DNA from: Distichodus sexfasciatus
Taxonomy: Eukaryota; Chordata; Actinopteri; Characiformes; Distichodontidae
Assembly: GCA_032718565.1 (NCBI GenBank)
Contig: JAVGVS010000386.1
Span: forward strand, 1 to 64,000
Length of the DNA stretch: 64,000 bases
Direction: 5' to 3'
The translations under genes were made by a program, and so were the position numbers. Positions 43,641-54,340 of this stretch are shown piece after piece (within the stretch, counting starts at the first letter, position 1; each line of letters starts with the position of its first letter). The notes under the pieces are model-generated. The model was not told the origin of the DNA and did no database searches. It saw nothing but the letters and a program-made list of their open reading frames with translations.

Positions 43641-44364
43641 TTCCATTTGGTTTATTTTTACTTTTAATGGATGAAGGTCATATGTGCTGAGTTTGGAAAC
43701 AATATGTTCATACAAATCTTATTAGTTAAATATCATTTTAAGAGTCTTTAAGCCTGCGGATTAATCCTGGGACTAAGTTGTTAAAATTTAATGGAGATTT
43801 ACCATTCAAACTCAAACTAGTCTAGGATTAGGCTTAACCTCAACTGAAATTGGTCCAAAGTGTTGAAATTAATTTGTTGACTCTATTTTTAACTGTATTT
43901 TAATCACTGAATCCCAACAGGGACTGGACCTTATCTCAGAACCACTGCACACATGGTGGGGACCAAACCTGGGTAGGGGCCACCACACCACAGGGCACGG
44001 TGGCACAACCAAATATTAGTTAAAAGAATATATATTTTTCCTCCCTCGCTTATTATTCTACTCGAAAATTCTTGGTCAGAGATGCTAAATGTCTCCATAC
44101 AATTATTTAGGTTGTGTTTGCAAGTGTCCCCACAGTCCCAAGATTATTGTATGACAGACAGGTAGTGTAGTATTTTAATTATAATTTACATTAAAAGGTA
44201 AAAATAATTATAAAAAATATACAAATGAGCAAAGTATTCAGCACATAGCTATTCACATCATAGTTATCTTTGTCTACTATAAAACTACTATTTTGTTGTT
44301 TAAATGAACATCTTATCTGCTCGCGACAACCTGACACAGAAATATGCATGTCATGTTATTGATC
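43641..44364. other. Unassigned sequence with a SINE-C fragment at 43897-43992
   Basis: 43897-43992 (aatcactgaatcccaacagg, gaccttatctcagaacc, ccaaacctgggtaggggcca) is the tail half of SINE-C on the minus strand. The remainder is AT-rich. Confidence 0.5.
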
Positions 44365-44437
44365 CTCCATGACTTCTGAACCGGTGACCTTCTGATCACT
44401 GGCCAACTTTCTAACGTTACACCACCAACTGCCTCAT
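44365..44437 (-). mobile_element. SINE-A head fragment
   Basis: The reverse complement reads ggcagttggtggtgtaacgt, tagaaagttggccagtgatc, agaaggtcaccggttcagaa: the 5' end of SINE-A only. Confidence 0.7.
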
Positions 44438-45271
44438 ACCATTTTACAACTTTATCAGACATGTCATGGCTTTTCCTGGCGGTTTTAGTTAAATATCTTA
44501 TCACATTTATTTGAAAAATATTGATGATGATGATGATGATGATGGTGGCAGTGGTGGTGGTAATCGTGCAATTATCAGGAAAATTGGACCCCAATAAAGT
44601 TTCTTAACATAAACATCTAATGCAGACCTGGACCATCCATATCTCCATCCTTCCACCTATTCATTCATACATTCATCCACCTATTCATCCATCCATTCAT
44701 CCATCTTCATCATGTGAAATGAAATTTTCTATTTGCAACTTGGTTAACTGCTGACGGTAGTTATAATCTGCTTCAGAGACACATGTATGTAGCATGTCCT
44801 GCAACAGCAGCAGCAGCATTGTGCTCCACTGCCAGCCATCACATTCGCCTGTCCATCACAGCCCGTCATCACATCACGCCAGATTATAAAAAACACATCT
44901 TCCGTGAGGGCTGGCCTCGCGGCAGAGATCGCCACTGTGGCTTAGGCAAGTGAAAACCTGAGAAACCTGTAGCCTGTCAGAAGCTTCTGGCAAACGCTTT
45001 CCACCAGCTCTGTGCTCGGGTGAGGAGTAAGCACACTTCTAAATGGGAGGAGCAGCTGACAAAGGCGCGATGCTGGTCACGGGCGCTAACGGCCTGATCG
45101 ATTCAGCAACGCGTCTCAGTCCAGCGCCAGAACTAAACTGAAGAGAGCTGGTTAAGAACTTCGGGTAACAAACGCTGAATAAACAGAGGAAAATCCTGTC
45201 CCAAAATAATTACTTTTCTGATTAAAGTCAGGGTGAAGTGGGAGTGTTGCTCACTTCAAACATCTCGAGAT
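44438..45271. other. Unassigned sequence with short microsatellites
   Basis: (GAT)n/(GGT)n at 44521-44562 and CATC-type repeat at 44640-44705. 44740-45230 is balanced and non-repetitive with no recognised domain. Confidence 0.4.
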
Positions 45272-45723
45272 AGAGTGAGAGATAGATGGATAGATGATGT
45301 GAATGGATGGATAGATGAATGACTAGAGAAATGGGCAGACATCTACTAATGAATCAGTTGATCATTAAGACGGTCTGTATGTCACTTAAAAGGTTTGGAA
45401 GATAAAATCATTATTCCTTGGAGAAGGATGGATGACTAGACAAACATACATACAGATCAGCATCTACTCATCTATTAATCCATCAATCCACTGAATCAAT
45501 CATCAATCAATCAATCAACCTATCTATCTATCTATCTATCCATCTATCTGTCTATCTTTCTATGCACATATCTATCTATTAATCCATCTATCAATCAACC
45601 AACCATCAACCAATCAATCAATCAATCAACCTATCTATCTGTCTATCTGTCTATCCATCTTTCCATGTCAGTCCATCTATCCCTCAGTCTATTCATCTAT
45701 CTGTCTATCCATCCTTAATTTTT

Positions 45724-45754
<31 letters not shown>

Positions 45755-45866
45755 TAATCAACAATCAATCTGTTTCAGCCATGTTCGTCCATCAATCACC
45801 ACCCTTTTATCAACTCCAATCAATCAATCAATCAACTCATCTATCTATCTATCTATCCATCTATTC

Positions 45867-45897
<31 letters not shown>

Positions 45898-46138
45898 CTG
45901 TTCATCCAAGGCCCGTCCACCATCCATCCATAAATCTCCTTTATCAACCAATCAATCAATCAACTCCATCAAACCCATCTATCCATTCATCTATCTATCT
46001 ACATCTATCTATCTATCTATCTATCTATCCTGTCCTGTTCATCCATGTCTGTCCATCCATCCATAAATTCCTTTATCAATCAATCAATCAATAAAGTCAA
46101 TCAATCAATCAATCAAAAACTTATCTATCTATCTATTC

Positions 46139-46185
<47 letters not shown>

Positions 46186-46418
46186 CTGTTCATCCATGTC
46201 TGTCCATCCATCCATAAATTCCTTCTAATATCAATCAATCAATCAATCAACCTCAATCAACCAAACCATTCATCTATCTATCACATTCATTCATTCATTC
46301 ATTCATTCATTCATCTATATCCATCTATCTATCCTGTCCTGTTCATCCATGCCCGTCCATCCATCCATAAATTTTATCACCAATCAATCAATAAGTCAAT
46401 CAATCAATCAATCAATCA

Positions 46419-46461
<43 letters not shown>

Positions 46462-46464
46462 TGG

Positions 46465-46509
<45 letters not shown>

Positions 46510-46662
46510 TCATATCTATCTATCCTGTTCATCCATGTCTGTCCATCCATCCATAAATTCCTTTGTCAATCAATCAATCAATCAATCTATCAATTCATCA
46601 ATCTATCTATCTATCTATCTTATGCAGATCTGGACATTATCCATCCATCCCTCCAGGAGTAG
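45272..46662. repeat. Composite tetranucleotide satellite (GATA/GATG, CTAT, CAAT)
   Basis: 45272-45330 carries GATA/GATG on the plus strand; from 45470 the complementary CTAT and CATC take over, mixed with CAAT runs. From about 45890 a composite unit recurs: ctgttcatccatgtctgtcc, atccatccataaattccttt, then (CAAT)n and (CTAT)n, at 45898, 46032, 46186, 46340 and 46525 (spacing about 134-185 bp). The 205-codon open frame here is a repeat artefact. Confidence 0.92.
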
Positions 46663-47269
46663 GACTCCAGACCGAGAGATGCAGGTTAAGAGTCTTGAGT
46701 AGCAGCTTAACAGTCACTGTAAGCAGGAATTTTGGCTGGTGTCCTAAAAACCATTATTTTCTGATTAAAACCTCGCTGTCTGGAAGTGTGATGAACGAGA
46801 GCTAAACATGCACCACTGGTTTGTGTGCTTAGGTGATAAAATCTAGAGCTGGTTGTTATAAAGCAAAGTTCGCGCGGAGATGGCGGGTAATTTGGTGTTC
46901 GGAAGTTCTAGAATACCATCCATTAGGGCCTATTTGCATATTCAAATGTAAACCTAACAACAAAATCTGAGTGTCGTTTCTAAATTTGCGCCAAAACCTT
47001 CATTATCCGCCGCCGCTAACAGTTAAAGGCAGTCACGCGATGAATTCGCAGCTGAAGCGGCCCGTTGCTAAAACACGCCCAGAGAACAGCGCGCCGCTCA
47101 AACGGGCTTTTAATTCGCCAGGGGAAAACAACAACAACGCTTCCTTTGTTTTTCAACAGGGATTACAGTCGCTGCTGAGAACAATGGGATTTAATGGAAG
47201 CCAGCGTCGAGACGCACCAATTAATGCATTTCTTATTGGGAGAGCCCATAAAATTAAAACCAAAATCTA
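46663..47269. other. Complex segment, possible conserved non-coding element
   Basis: 46850-47269 is balanced, non-repetitive and has taattaatgcatt and gcccataaaattaaaacc words. The open frame 46971-47270 encodes no recognised domain and has no initiation or splice context I trust. Candidate regulatory DNA. Confidence 0.4.
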
Positions 47270-47474
47270 AAACCCAAAAAGATGTAATCCATGAATCATC
47301 TATTCATCCTTTAAAATTAAAACCAGACACCCACATCCCAAAATGCATGAATCATTCATAGTTTTTAAAAAATTTCAACTAAAACCCAAAAGCTTGTAAT
47401 TTATGTTATTCATTCTTCAAATTACAAACAACAATTAAAAACTCACAAAGCAATATAATACCAAAAAGCACATA
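47270..47474. repeat. Diverged A-rich repeat, block 1
   Basis: Recurring phrases aaattaaaaccagaca, cccaaaatgcatgaatcatt, aaacccaaaagcttgtaatt with attcattc. The same consensus (aaattaaaacaaaa..cccaaaaacatgtaatc..tcatttgttcattt) builds 50690-50967 and 52061-53100. Confidence 0.6.
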
Positions 47475-48299
47475 TTCATTCATTTATTTTATTTATTTAA
47501 CCAGGAGAATTTTTTTTTAAAGTTTTTACAAGAGTGTACAAAATAGACAGCAATACAGACCTTAACAATGCAGAATTGACAGGACAGCATTACAACAAAC
47601 ATTCATTTGCTGACATCCTACATCATTGGAGAGATACATCAATCAACTTCAGTTTTGCCTCACCTTAAAATCCCTTTCAAAAATGTACAGTGAGCATCAG
47701 ATCCTAATTTTCAAATAATATTGCAAATGTTCCAGGCATGAGGTGCGGGGCATATTTAAACTCTTTTTTCCAATTCAGTTCTAAATCCTTACTGACAAAG
47801 AAGGACATCCTGGGACCGGAGACTATAACCACCTGATCCTTTAGTACAGATATAGGTCTGGAGATATGAAGGCAGCTGACCTAAAATGGCCTTATAGACT
47901 AAAATACAGTGCCTCAGTCTGCGAGTGGACAAATCAGACCATCCAACACGTTGAACAACTGGCGCTAGATAGCAGCGTGGCTAGCAGCTGAAGGCCAGAT
48001 ACTGGAGAACCAAATGTTGAGGGTAGAAAGTAGCACTGATAGCTAAAGTTAGCAGCCAACACTAGGTCCAGGAGCAGCAGGGCTGAGGTTAGGCAAGCAG
48101 GCCAAGGATTGCAGCAGCAGACAGCACCAGCTGATGTGCCAGCAGACTGAACCACAGTTGGAGAATAGCAGACCACCTCATCTGCACAGGTGCAAACCCA
48201 GAAATCCTGGCATGCTGCAGCCAAGATCAGAGTCAGAAGTAGGCTAAATTTCAGTCCAAAGGCCAAAAACTTGAAAGTAAATCAAAACATCTGACAAAA
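47475..48299. other. Possible retroposon-derived segment, then unassigned
   Basis: 47475-47940 opens with ttattttatttatttaacca then ggagaatt, a phrase common at the end of fish retroposons, and ends with gccttatagactaaaataca. 47941-48299 has many agcag/ccagc words and no domain. Confidence 0.35.
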
Positions 48300-48520
48300 A
48301 AAGATGTCATCCCTCAGCAAAAGTAGTATACTTAGAAAAGCTAGATATATGCTTGAGTATACAGTAAGTATAGCAAGTATACTAATGACCATAAACATGT
48401 ACCTTGCAGTGGTACTTCAGAAAGCATACTAATTTAATACTTTTCGACCAATTAAATATTTTAAGTTTATAAAAGTATACTTAAGTATACACTCAATATA
48501 AATAAAAAAAATGAGCAATA
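48300..48520. repeat. agtatac-rich degenerate repeat
   Basis: Repeated agtatactta, aagtatactaatg and aaagtatacttaagtatac words. Resembles a fish DNA-transposon interior or end; no boundaries found. Confidence 0.5.
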
Positions 48521-49272
48521 CGGGGGCATAACTATAAGTTTTTGGAAAAGAGCGGCCAGTAACTGAACAGGCAAACCAGCACAAGTGATAGAGATATTAG
48601 CATCCCATTCCGCTGGTGAGAAAGGTGAAAAGGAAATCCCTGGGCTAACACTGGCTACCCGAACGGAGCTGGTGGGACAGAGGTGGCATGATGTTACATT
48701 GTTTTTCTAATTTTGATTTTTTAATTTTAATGTGAAAATGAAAGCAACTTAATGCTAAACTCTCACTTGTGCACTCCGACTGAAAGACATTCACAGAGGT
48801 TTTAAAGTGGCAGCGTGATTATTCTGTTTTCATTATTAATAAAATATTGCTGCTGACCGAGGTCACTGCACATAAAGAGACTGGCTTATGAAACATTACA
48901 GTGGATCATGGAGCATGAATTGCACATTTACACCACAGAAGGAGGGGAAAGGCAGGAATTATTCATGCTGAAGGCTTTATTTTCTGTCAAGTATACTAAA
49001 ATTGACCAATTTTAGTGGTTGGTCTTCATCAATTATTGACGTGTTCGGTAGTCGTTCTGTTGATGAACTGACCAGTAGCTGCCACAATGGATCTATTTGC
49101 GAGAGTATTACAAAGTGGAACTTGAAAAATTGGCATGTTAATGCATTTAGCAGGAAGCATTTTGCCTAAACAACCTAGAAAACAAATTTTAATGCACAGA
49201 ATGAAACTATATTATATAATCAGTCAACAAAATGAATTAATTTCACATTTTCATGTTGCTTTTCTATGTCAC
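48521..49272. other. Unassigned sequence
   Basis: Contains one word of the A-rich repeat (ttttaattttaatgtgaaaa at about 48720). No gene. Confidence 0.4.
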
Positions 49273-49409
49273 ATTTCGGGACACGGTAGTGTAATGGTTA
49301 GAAAGTTCACCCCATGACCAGAAGGTCACTGCCTCAAGTTCCGAATCGGTAAAGGTTCTACTGAGGTACTCATGAGCAAGGTACCATCCCCAAGAACTGC
49401 TAAGAACCA
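49273..49409 (+). mobile_element. SINE-A copy, 3' truncated
   Basis: gggacacggtagtgtaatgg, ttagaaagttcaccccatga, ccagaaggtcactgcctcaa, taaaggttctactgaggtac, tcatgagcaaggtaccatcc. It ends where the body should continue. Confidence 0.75.
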
Positions 49410-49521
49410 GGATAAGGGAAGCACCAGATGAATTTCTCAAATTGCAGGGCAAAAGGCATGAAAGTAGCCCCTAATTTGCATAAATAAACCTCAGTAGTCA
49501 GCTAGAGGTGTATTGATACAT

Positions 49522-49680
49522 CTTATTTACCTGGCAGGGGTGATACCATGATCAAGAAGGTGGTTCGCCCAGGGCGAGGCTCAGCCTTTGTCCTCCGGTT
49601 GACTGACCTCTGCAAATTCCCCAAATGTGGGAATCTTGACTGCATAATTTTGGGGGGACTGTGTCTGCGTTTCTCCCCTG
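49522..49680 (+). pseudogene. U1 snRNA-derived sequence, nearly full length, joined to SINE-A
   Basis: U1 snRNA pairs with 5' splice sites in the spliceosome. Here the 5' end cttatttacctggcagg retains most of the acttacctg splice-site pairing core. Stem-loop I (gataccatgatcaagaaggt), stem-loop II (cccagggcgaggctcag), the ccccaaatgtggga hairpin, gactgcataatttt at the Sm site and stem-loop IV ending ctcccctg follow in the correct order over about 159 bp. Changes from canonical U1: the splice-site element is altered at one position, ggttgactgacctctg replaces the usual sequence before stem-loop III, and about six bases are lost after the Sm site. The 3' end passes through a short T-rich linker into SINE-A at 49690. 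A functional U1 gene is unlikely; a retroposed head of a chimeric SINE is the better reading. Confidence 0.9.
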
Positions 49681-49689
49681 ATTTTTCTT

Positions 49690-49942
49690 GGGGCAAAGGA
49701 GGGTGTAACGACAGGGTGTCGCCTGCGGGTCAGAAGCTGTTTAGGTTTGAATCAAGGTCTGGTATAGTTACTGAGTACTTATGAGTTACATTCACAGTCC
49801 CCAAGCACTGTTCTGGAAGCGTTTGTTAGTTGCCCATTGCCCTTCCATGGATGGGTTAAAATGCAGAGGTCACATTTAGTTGTGGTGCACCCAAAAGGTG
49901 CTGTGGAGTGTTCATAATGACAAATAATCACTCACTTTCACA
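49690..49942 (+). mobile_element. SINE-A copy preceded by U1
   Basis: ggggcaaaggagggtgtaac, gacagggtgtcgcctgcggg, the weak B box aggtttgaatcaagg, ccccaagcactgttctgga, catggatgggttaaaatgca, gaggtcacatttagttgtgg, cataatgacaaataatcact. Nearly full length, with the conserved tail. The U1 segment ends ten bases upstream. Confidence 0.85.
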
Positions 49943-50689
49943 TCGATTCACATCAATCGATTCAGCAACTGGACGCCCCCATAGCATCATCCCAATGAAA
50001 ACATTGATTAATGTGTTGTTACGGCCAATGAAGTTTCTGCTAATTAAATTTAAGATATACAATTTAATAATCACATCATTGTTAATTTGAATCAAATTGA
50101 ATGGCTAACATTTGACAACGCGGCGGGTAAAACTACAGATCTTCGTTATTTGACTAACAGTATAGATTTTTACACTGCACGATGTTTTATCAGTGGTGTT
50201 TTATGTGCCATTTTTTCCAATGCATGCACCCAGAGAAGACGCTATACAGGAAATATTAAAGCATTAAACTGCCGCTCACAGCCGTCCAGGGAATCGCCTC
50301 CTGCTGTGAGTGGAAAAGGGAAGAAGTCCAGAGATTTCCACCCCTACTGCCTGTAAAGTTAACATCATCTCAGATTTCACGCCAGGTTGCAGAAAGATTT
50401 GATTAATCGTGTTCATGCGCTGCCTCCTCCCTTTGTGGTGCCAGACCTTGTTCAGATCAAAAGTTTGTTCTCTTTGATGTTTTAACCCCTTGTTGTGCGT
50501 GGAATACTATAACCTTCCTTTGAACCGTATGGCGTTTTTTGTCCCCTTCAAGCCGCAGCGCCCCACCTGCTGCTTTTAATTACCTGGGAGGCACGGGCAG
50601 AATGGGGGTGTGGGTGGAAGTGTAGCTGGAAAGGGTGGGGAGTGTGAGGGTTGCTGACCGCCAGGTGTTTGTTCATTCTCCACTTGAGG
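49943..50689. other. Unassigned sequence
   Basis: 49943-49970 has atcgattcacatcaatcgat words. 50090-50640 is balanced with no recognised gene; possible conserved element. Confidence 0.35.
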
Positions 50690-50967
50690 CGTGTAGAGAG
50701 AAAGCAGACAATCATTCGTTTTTAAACATTAAAACCAAAAACCAAATCTTCAAAAAGCCTGCAAATCTTTGTTTATTATTTCTTTTAGCATTTGTTCATT
50801 TTTTCCATTTGATATTCTAATAAGAATAAAATTTCAGAATCATTCATTTATTCAATTTTCTTTGTATCCTTTGTTCATACGTTTTACAAATTAAAATAAA
50901 AACTGAATCCCAAAAGCCATGTAATCTGCACACTATTTAACTAATAGGATTTCAAATTAAAAATGCA
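50690..50967. repeat. Diverged A-rich repeat, block 2
   Basis: aaacattaaaaccaaaaacc, caaattaaaataaaaactga, atcccaaaagccatgtaatc and attcatttattca words, as in 47270-47474. Confidence 0.65.
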
Positions 50968-52060
50968 ATCTGTATTAGAGATGTACGATAATATTCTTTT
51001 TATGTCCCATACCGATAATGTATATATATTGGTAAATGTAAATAATATGATATTGTAAATATTCATGATACTGATACAAACTGATACAAAGTCACAGTCT
51101 CTTTTAAACATAAAATAATGCTTTAAAATGTCTGAATACATGACTGAGATTATTGTTATGTTTAAGGAAATGCTTGATTTAAATACTGTTTTCCTGATTA
51201 AAACAATGTAATAATTACACACCCATATGTATATGCTAAATTATTTTTTTCTCAAAAATTGTTGGTTTAGACATAAATATTTTTCTTATTAATTACACAT
51301 AATTCATGACATAATAAATTGAAAATACTGATCAATTGAAAATGAAATACTGAAGTTTGTCATTTTGAACCAACTTGGCCTATCAAATGAGCTGCGTTTG
51401 CAGAGAACTGATATTTCACAACTCTTCTGGGCAATAACTTAATGAAGCTAATTTGGGCGCCAGTTCTTGCAATAAAAACGATGCGGAAAATCTAAATAAA
51501 GGGCAGAATTGTGGAAAGAGAACGCCGGTTGTTGTGGTTATTAATCAGCTAAAAATATGGTTTGTGTCTGTAATAAAGGACGTTGACTGAACTGGAGCGA
51601 AGGTAGCAACGCAAAGCTCATGCTACATGGTCATTAACGCCGGGCGTAAGCCACATCGCTGGCAATGTCGGAAAAGTTTTGCGCATTTACCAAGCTTTAG
51701 GTGCAGGAACATTCAGGGCCGATTTTCACATGCAGAGGATCGGTCTGCCTTGATCACGCCACTGAAAACGCAGTCACTATGTTACCCTGCAGGAAATACA
51801 AGCTGAGCTGTTTCAGAGTAAAATGAATTAAACGACGTTTCGCAAATTTTGTAATAGAATATTCGAGATATTGAACAATTTTTCAGTTTCATTTCACGCA
51901 GGTGCCACTTCCTTATGCAGAATCTAACTGAGCTACATTAATGATTTACAAGATCGCTCCATAGAACGCGTCTTAATGTTATATCGACACCAATCCATCT
52001 GTTTGAGCGGCTATCGACCGACACCATCCACATCGGATTGGCTACATCTCTAGTCTGTAT
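50968..52060. mobile_element. hAT-type element with 8-bp target duplication
   Basis: The element is 50976-52052: left end tagagatgtacgataatatt, right end tggctacatctcta (inverted tagagatgta), with ataccgataat and tatcgaccgacacc inside the ends, the usual look of this fish family. Flanks atctgtat (50968-50975) and gtctgtat (52053-52060) are an 8-bp duplication with one mismatch. 1077 bp, no transposase recognised, so non-autonomous. It interrupts the A-rich repeat. Confidence 0.82.
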
Positions 52061-53102
52061 ATTATTTGAATTTATTCTTACTTTTTGTATGATTTTTCTT
52101 TTTTTTCTGGTTTAATGTTTTAATTGGAAAAATGAATAAATAAATGAAACATAATACATTAATTTGCAAAAGTATGCAATCTGTGTATCATTTGTATATT
52201 AGTTTTAGATTATTTTACATTCTGTACTAATGAATATGATTTTACATAAGTGGTGTTTTTGGGATTTGAGTTTAATTTGAAAACAAACAACTAAATCACA
52301 CACAGAACATTCACTTATTCATTAAAAAAAACAAAAACAAACCAAAAAACATGTAATCCTGTCCGCATTTGTTCATTTCATTTCCCAGTCAAAAATGAAA
52401 AACGGATAACGGTTATTTTTGATTTCTAGCACAACAAAATCGAACACCTATATTCCATATCTCTATTTTTCTTCTAATTACAACCCCGAAGTGATTGTTA
52501 CGACTGATCAACAAATAAATATGATACTAAATAATAAGGATGTGAAAGCTTATTGCTTTCTTACAGTAAGAGCATTACGCTAAGGCAAGAAGACCTAATT
52601 ACATGGAGGGGGAAAAGGTGGGGTATAAAGTCTGTATTTATTTATATATTTATATATTTTATTTATATAAAAATTACAAAGGAATGAACAAATAATACAT
52701 GGATTAATCTGTGTATCATTTGTTCATTTATTTTTGTAAGACAAAAGAACAACATATAATTTTACAAACTTTTTTGGGTTTTGTTTTAAATTTAAAAAAC
52801 AAATGAAGAAGATTTGTACAGGATTTCTGGAGTTTTGATTTTAGTTTTTAATCTGAAAAATGATTAAACAATGAAATCATTTGTTTATTAATATTTAAAA
52901 CTAAAATAAAAAGAAATCACATTTCCAAATGCCAGTTTTTTTTATCTAAATATTTGTTTCCAAATTAAAATGCAAAAACAAATGAGTTGTTGTCAAGTTA
53001 TTTTCTAATTTCACACTTTTGAATATGAGTCCACATCTTCTGTTCATTCCATGTCTCATTTGAGCATAAAATCTGATTTTTAAAAAGTGTTTTATTTCCA
53101 CT
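52061..53102. repeat. Diverged A-rich repeat, block 3
   Basis: Many decayed units: gcaaaagtatgcaatctgtg then tatcatttgtatatt; ttttgggatttgagtttaat; aaaaaacatgtaatcc; gattttagtttttaatctga then aaaatgattaaacaatg. Roughly 90-150-bp spacing, no clean period. Confidence 0.65.
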
Positions 53103-53184
53103 GCTCTGGTTGACTGGCCTCTGAGAATTCTCCAAATGTGGGAATCCTGACTGCATTATTTATGGTGGTTCACAAGCTCCCCTG
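53103..53184 (+). pseudogene. U1 snRNA-derived fragment (3' half), joined to SINE-A
   Basis: The 3' half of U1 snRNA: tctggttgactggcctctga, gaattctccaaatgtgggaa, tcctgactgcattatttatg (Sm region) and a shortened stem-loop IV ending gctcccctg. The 5' half is absent, as expected from 5' truncation during reverse transcription. It shares the gttgactg.cctctg variant and the same junction as the 49522 copy: ctcccctg, a run of Ts, then the SINE-A head. Too incomplete to be functional. Together the two copies imply a common U1-SINE progenitor rather than two independent U1 insertions. Confidence 0.85.
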
Positions 53185-53187
53185 TTT

Positions 53188-53432
53188 TTCGGCAGCTGGT
53201 ACGCTACCATGGTAAGGGAGATGGCTCTGTGATTTGAGGGTCACCTTTCAAGTGCAAACTGTAAAGGTACCACTGAAGTACTCAGGAGCAAGGTACCGTC
53301 CCTAAGCACTGCTCCTAAAAGGCTGGCCACTGCTCCTTCACGGATGGGTCAAATGCAGAGTCGACATTTGGTTGTGGTGCACTGTGTGCTGTGCTGCGTT
53401 CACAATGTCAAATAATCACTCACTTAAGCGGC
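53188..53432 (+). mobile_element. SINE-A copy preceded by U1
   Basis: cggcagctggtacgctacca, tggtaagggagatggctctg, tgatttgagggtcacc, aaaggtaccactgaagtact, caggagcaaggtaccgtccc, ctccttcacggatgggtcaa, gtggtgcactgtgtgctgtg, ttcacaatgtcaaataatca. Full-length body and tail. Confidence 0.9.
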
Positions 53433-53944
53433 AATATGCTCAGAAACTGTAGTGAAAGAAAAGAAAGCTAATGGGAAAGTGTTGTTGTCCTTGATGGAAA
53501 CATTAGCTTCAGATGAACACAAGTGTAAATCAATACCATGGAACTGGAAAATGTTCAAACGGTTGTAGTTTGTTTCCAATGGCATGTTTCTAATTTCTGT
53601 CAGTTAATGCCAATTACAGTGTCCCCTACTTGTAATTTCTGATGTTGAAAAGTTACTGCATGCGTTTATCATGAGGAGATTGCACTACAAACTGCGCACA
53701 TACTGTATTATATTTGCATTGCACAGTAACATACTGTATTTCTTAAAGACAGTACATTAGCAAATGTTTATTTTAGTCATTTCTATCCATCACAGTTTTA
53801 GTTGACGAAAATGGTCACATTTTAGTCCACCTTTAGACGATATTTCTCGGCTACATTTAGCTGAGTAATTTCAGACAAAACGCTGTAAAACGATCTTTAG
53901 AAGAAGTTAGTAAACTGCCCTGGCTCCTGGCAAAAAGTTGCCAT
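53433..53944. other. Unassigned sequence
   Basis: 53770-53850 contains ttttagtcatttct and gttttagttgacgaaaatgg, a fish transposon phrase related to 55080-55190 and 60020-60110. No gene. Confidence 0.4.
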
Positions 53945-54340
53945 CAACTATTGCCAATGTTGCCCCAAATGCATATTTTCACATGCAAATTACATTTGCT
54001 GAAAACTTGTGGTGGGCTTGTGGCAAACTCTGTGCAGCTGGCAAATTTTCACCAAAAGTTCACTATGAATTTACAGTTCTTGGCAAATTGTTTTGGCAAA
54101 TCACTGGCAAATACTTTTTGTACTTCTTAAAGAAAGGCTGTCACCCTTACAAAAATGTTTCCGTTAACCTTTGGCAACATTGCCACAAATTTGCAGCAAG
54201 GTCATATTTTCACATGCAAATTAGGTTGTAGCAAACTTATGGTGGACTTCTAACAAACTTTGTGCACCTGGCAAATTTGTCACCAAAAGTTCACCATTAA
54301 TCTGGCAAATTGTTTTGGCAAATATATTTACCACTAATTT
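53945..54340. repeat. Two diverged units of a ggcaaa-rich repeat
   Basis: Unit 1 (about 53950-54110) and unit 2 (about 54178-54325) share tattttcacatgcaaatta, cttgtggtgggcttgtggca versus cttatggtggacttctaaca, gtgca.ctggcaaattt, caccaaaagttcac and tggcaaattgttttggcaaa. About 225 bp spacing. Probably the interior of a DNA transposon. Confidence 0.75.

Noticed and set aside
46045..46662. 205-codon open frame rich in SINQSINQ and LSIYLSIY
   Set aside because: Pure translation of the CAAT/CTAT tetranucleotide satellite.
49474..49481. Octamer motif atttgcat upstream of the U1-like sequence, possible snRNA promoter element
   Set aside because: It is only about 40 bp upstream, whereas the distal element of vertebrate U1 genes lies about 200 bp away, and no proximal element is evident; likely chance.
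51400..51800. Conserved non-coding element candidate
   Set aside because: The segment lies inside a hAT element with clear ends and 8-bp duplication (50968-52060).
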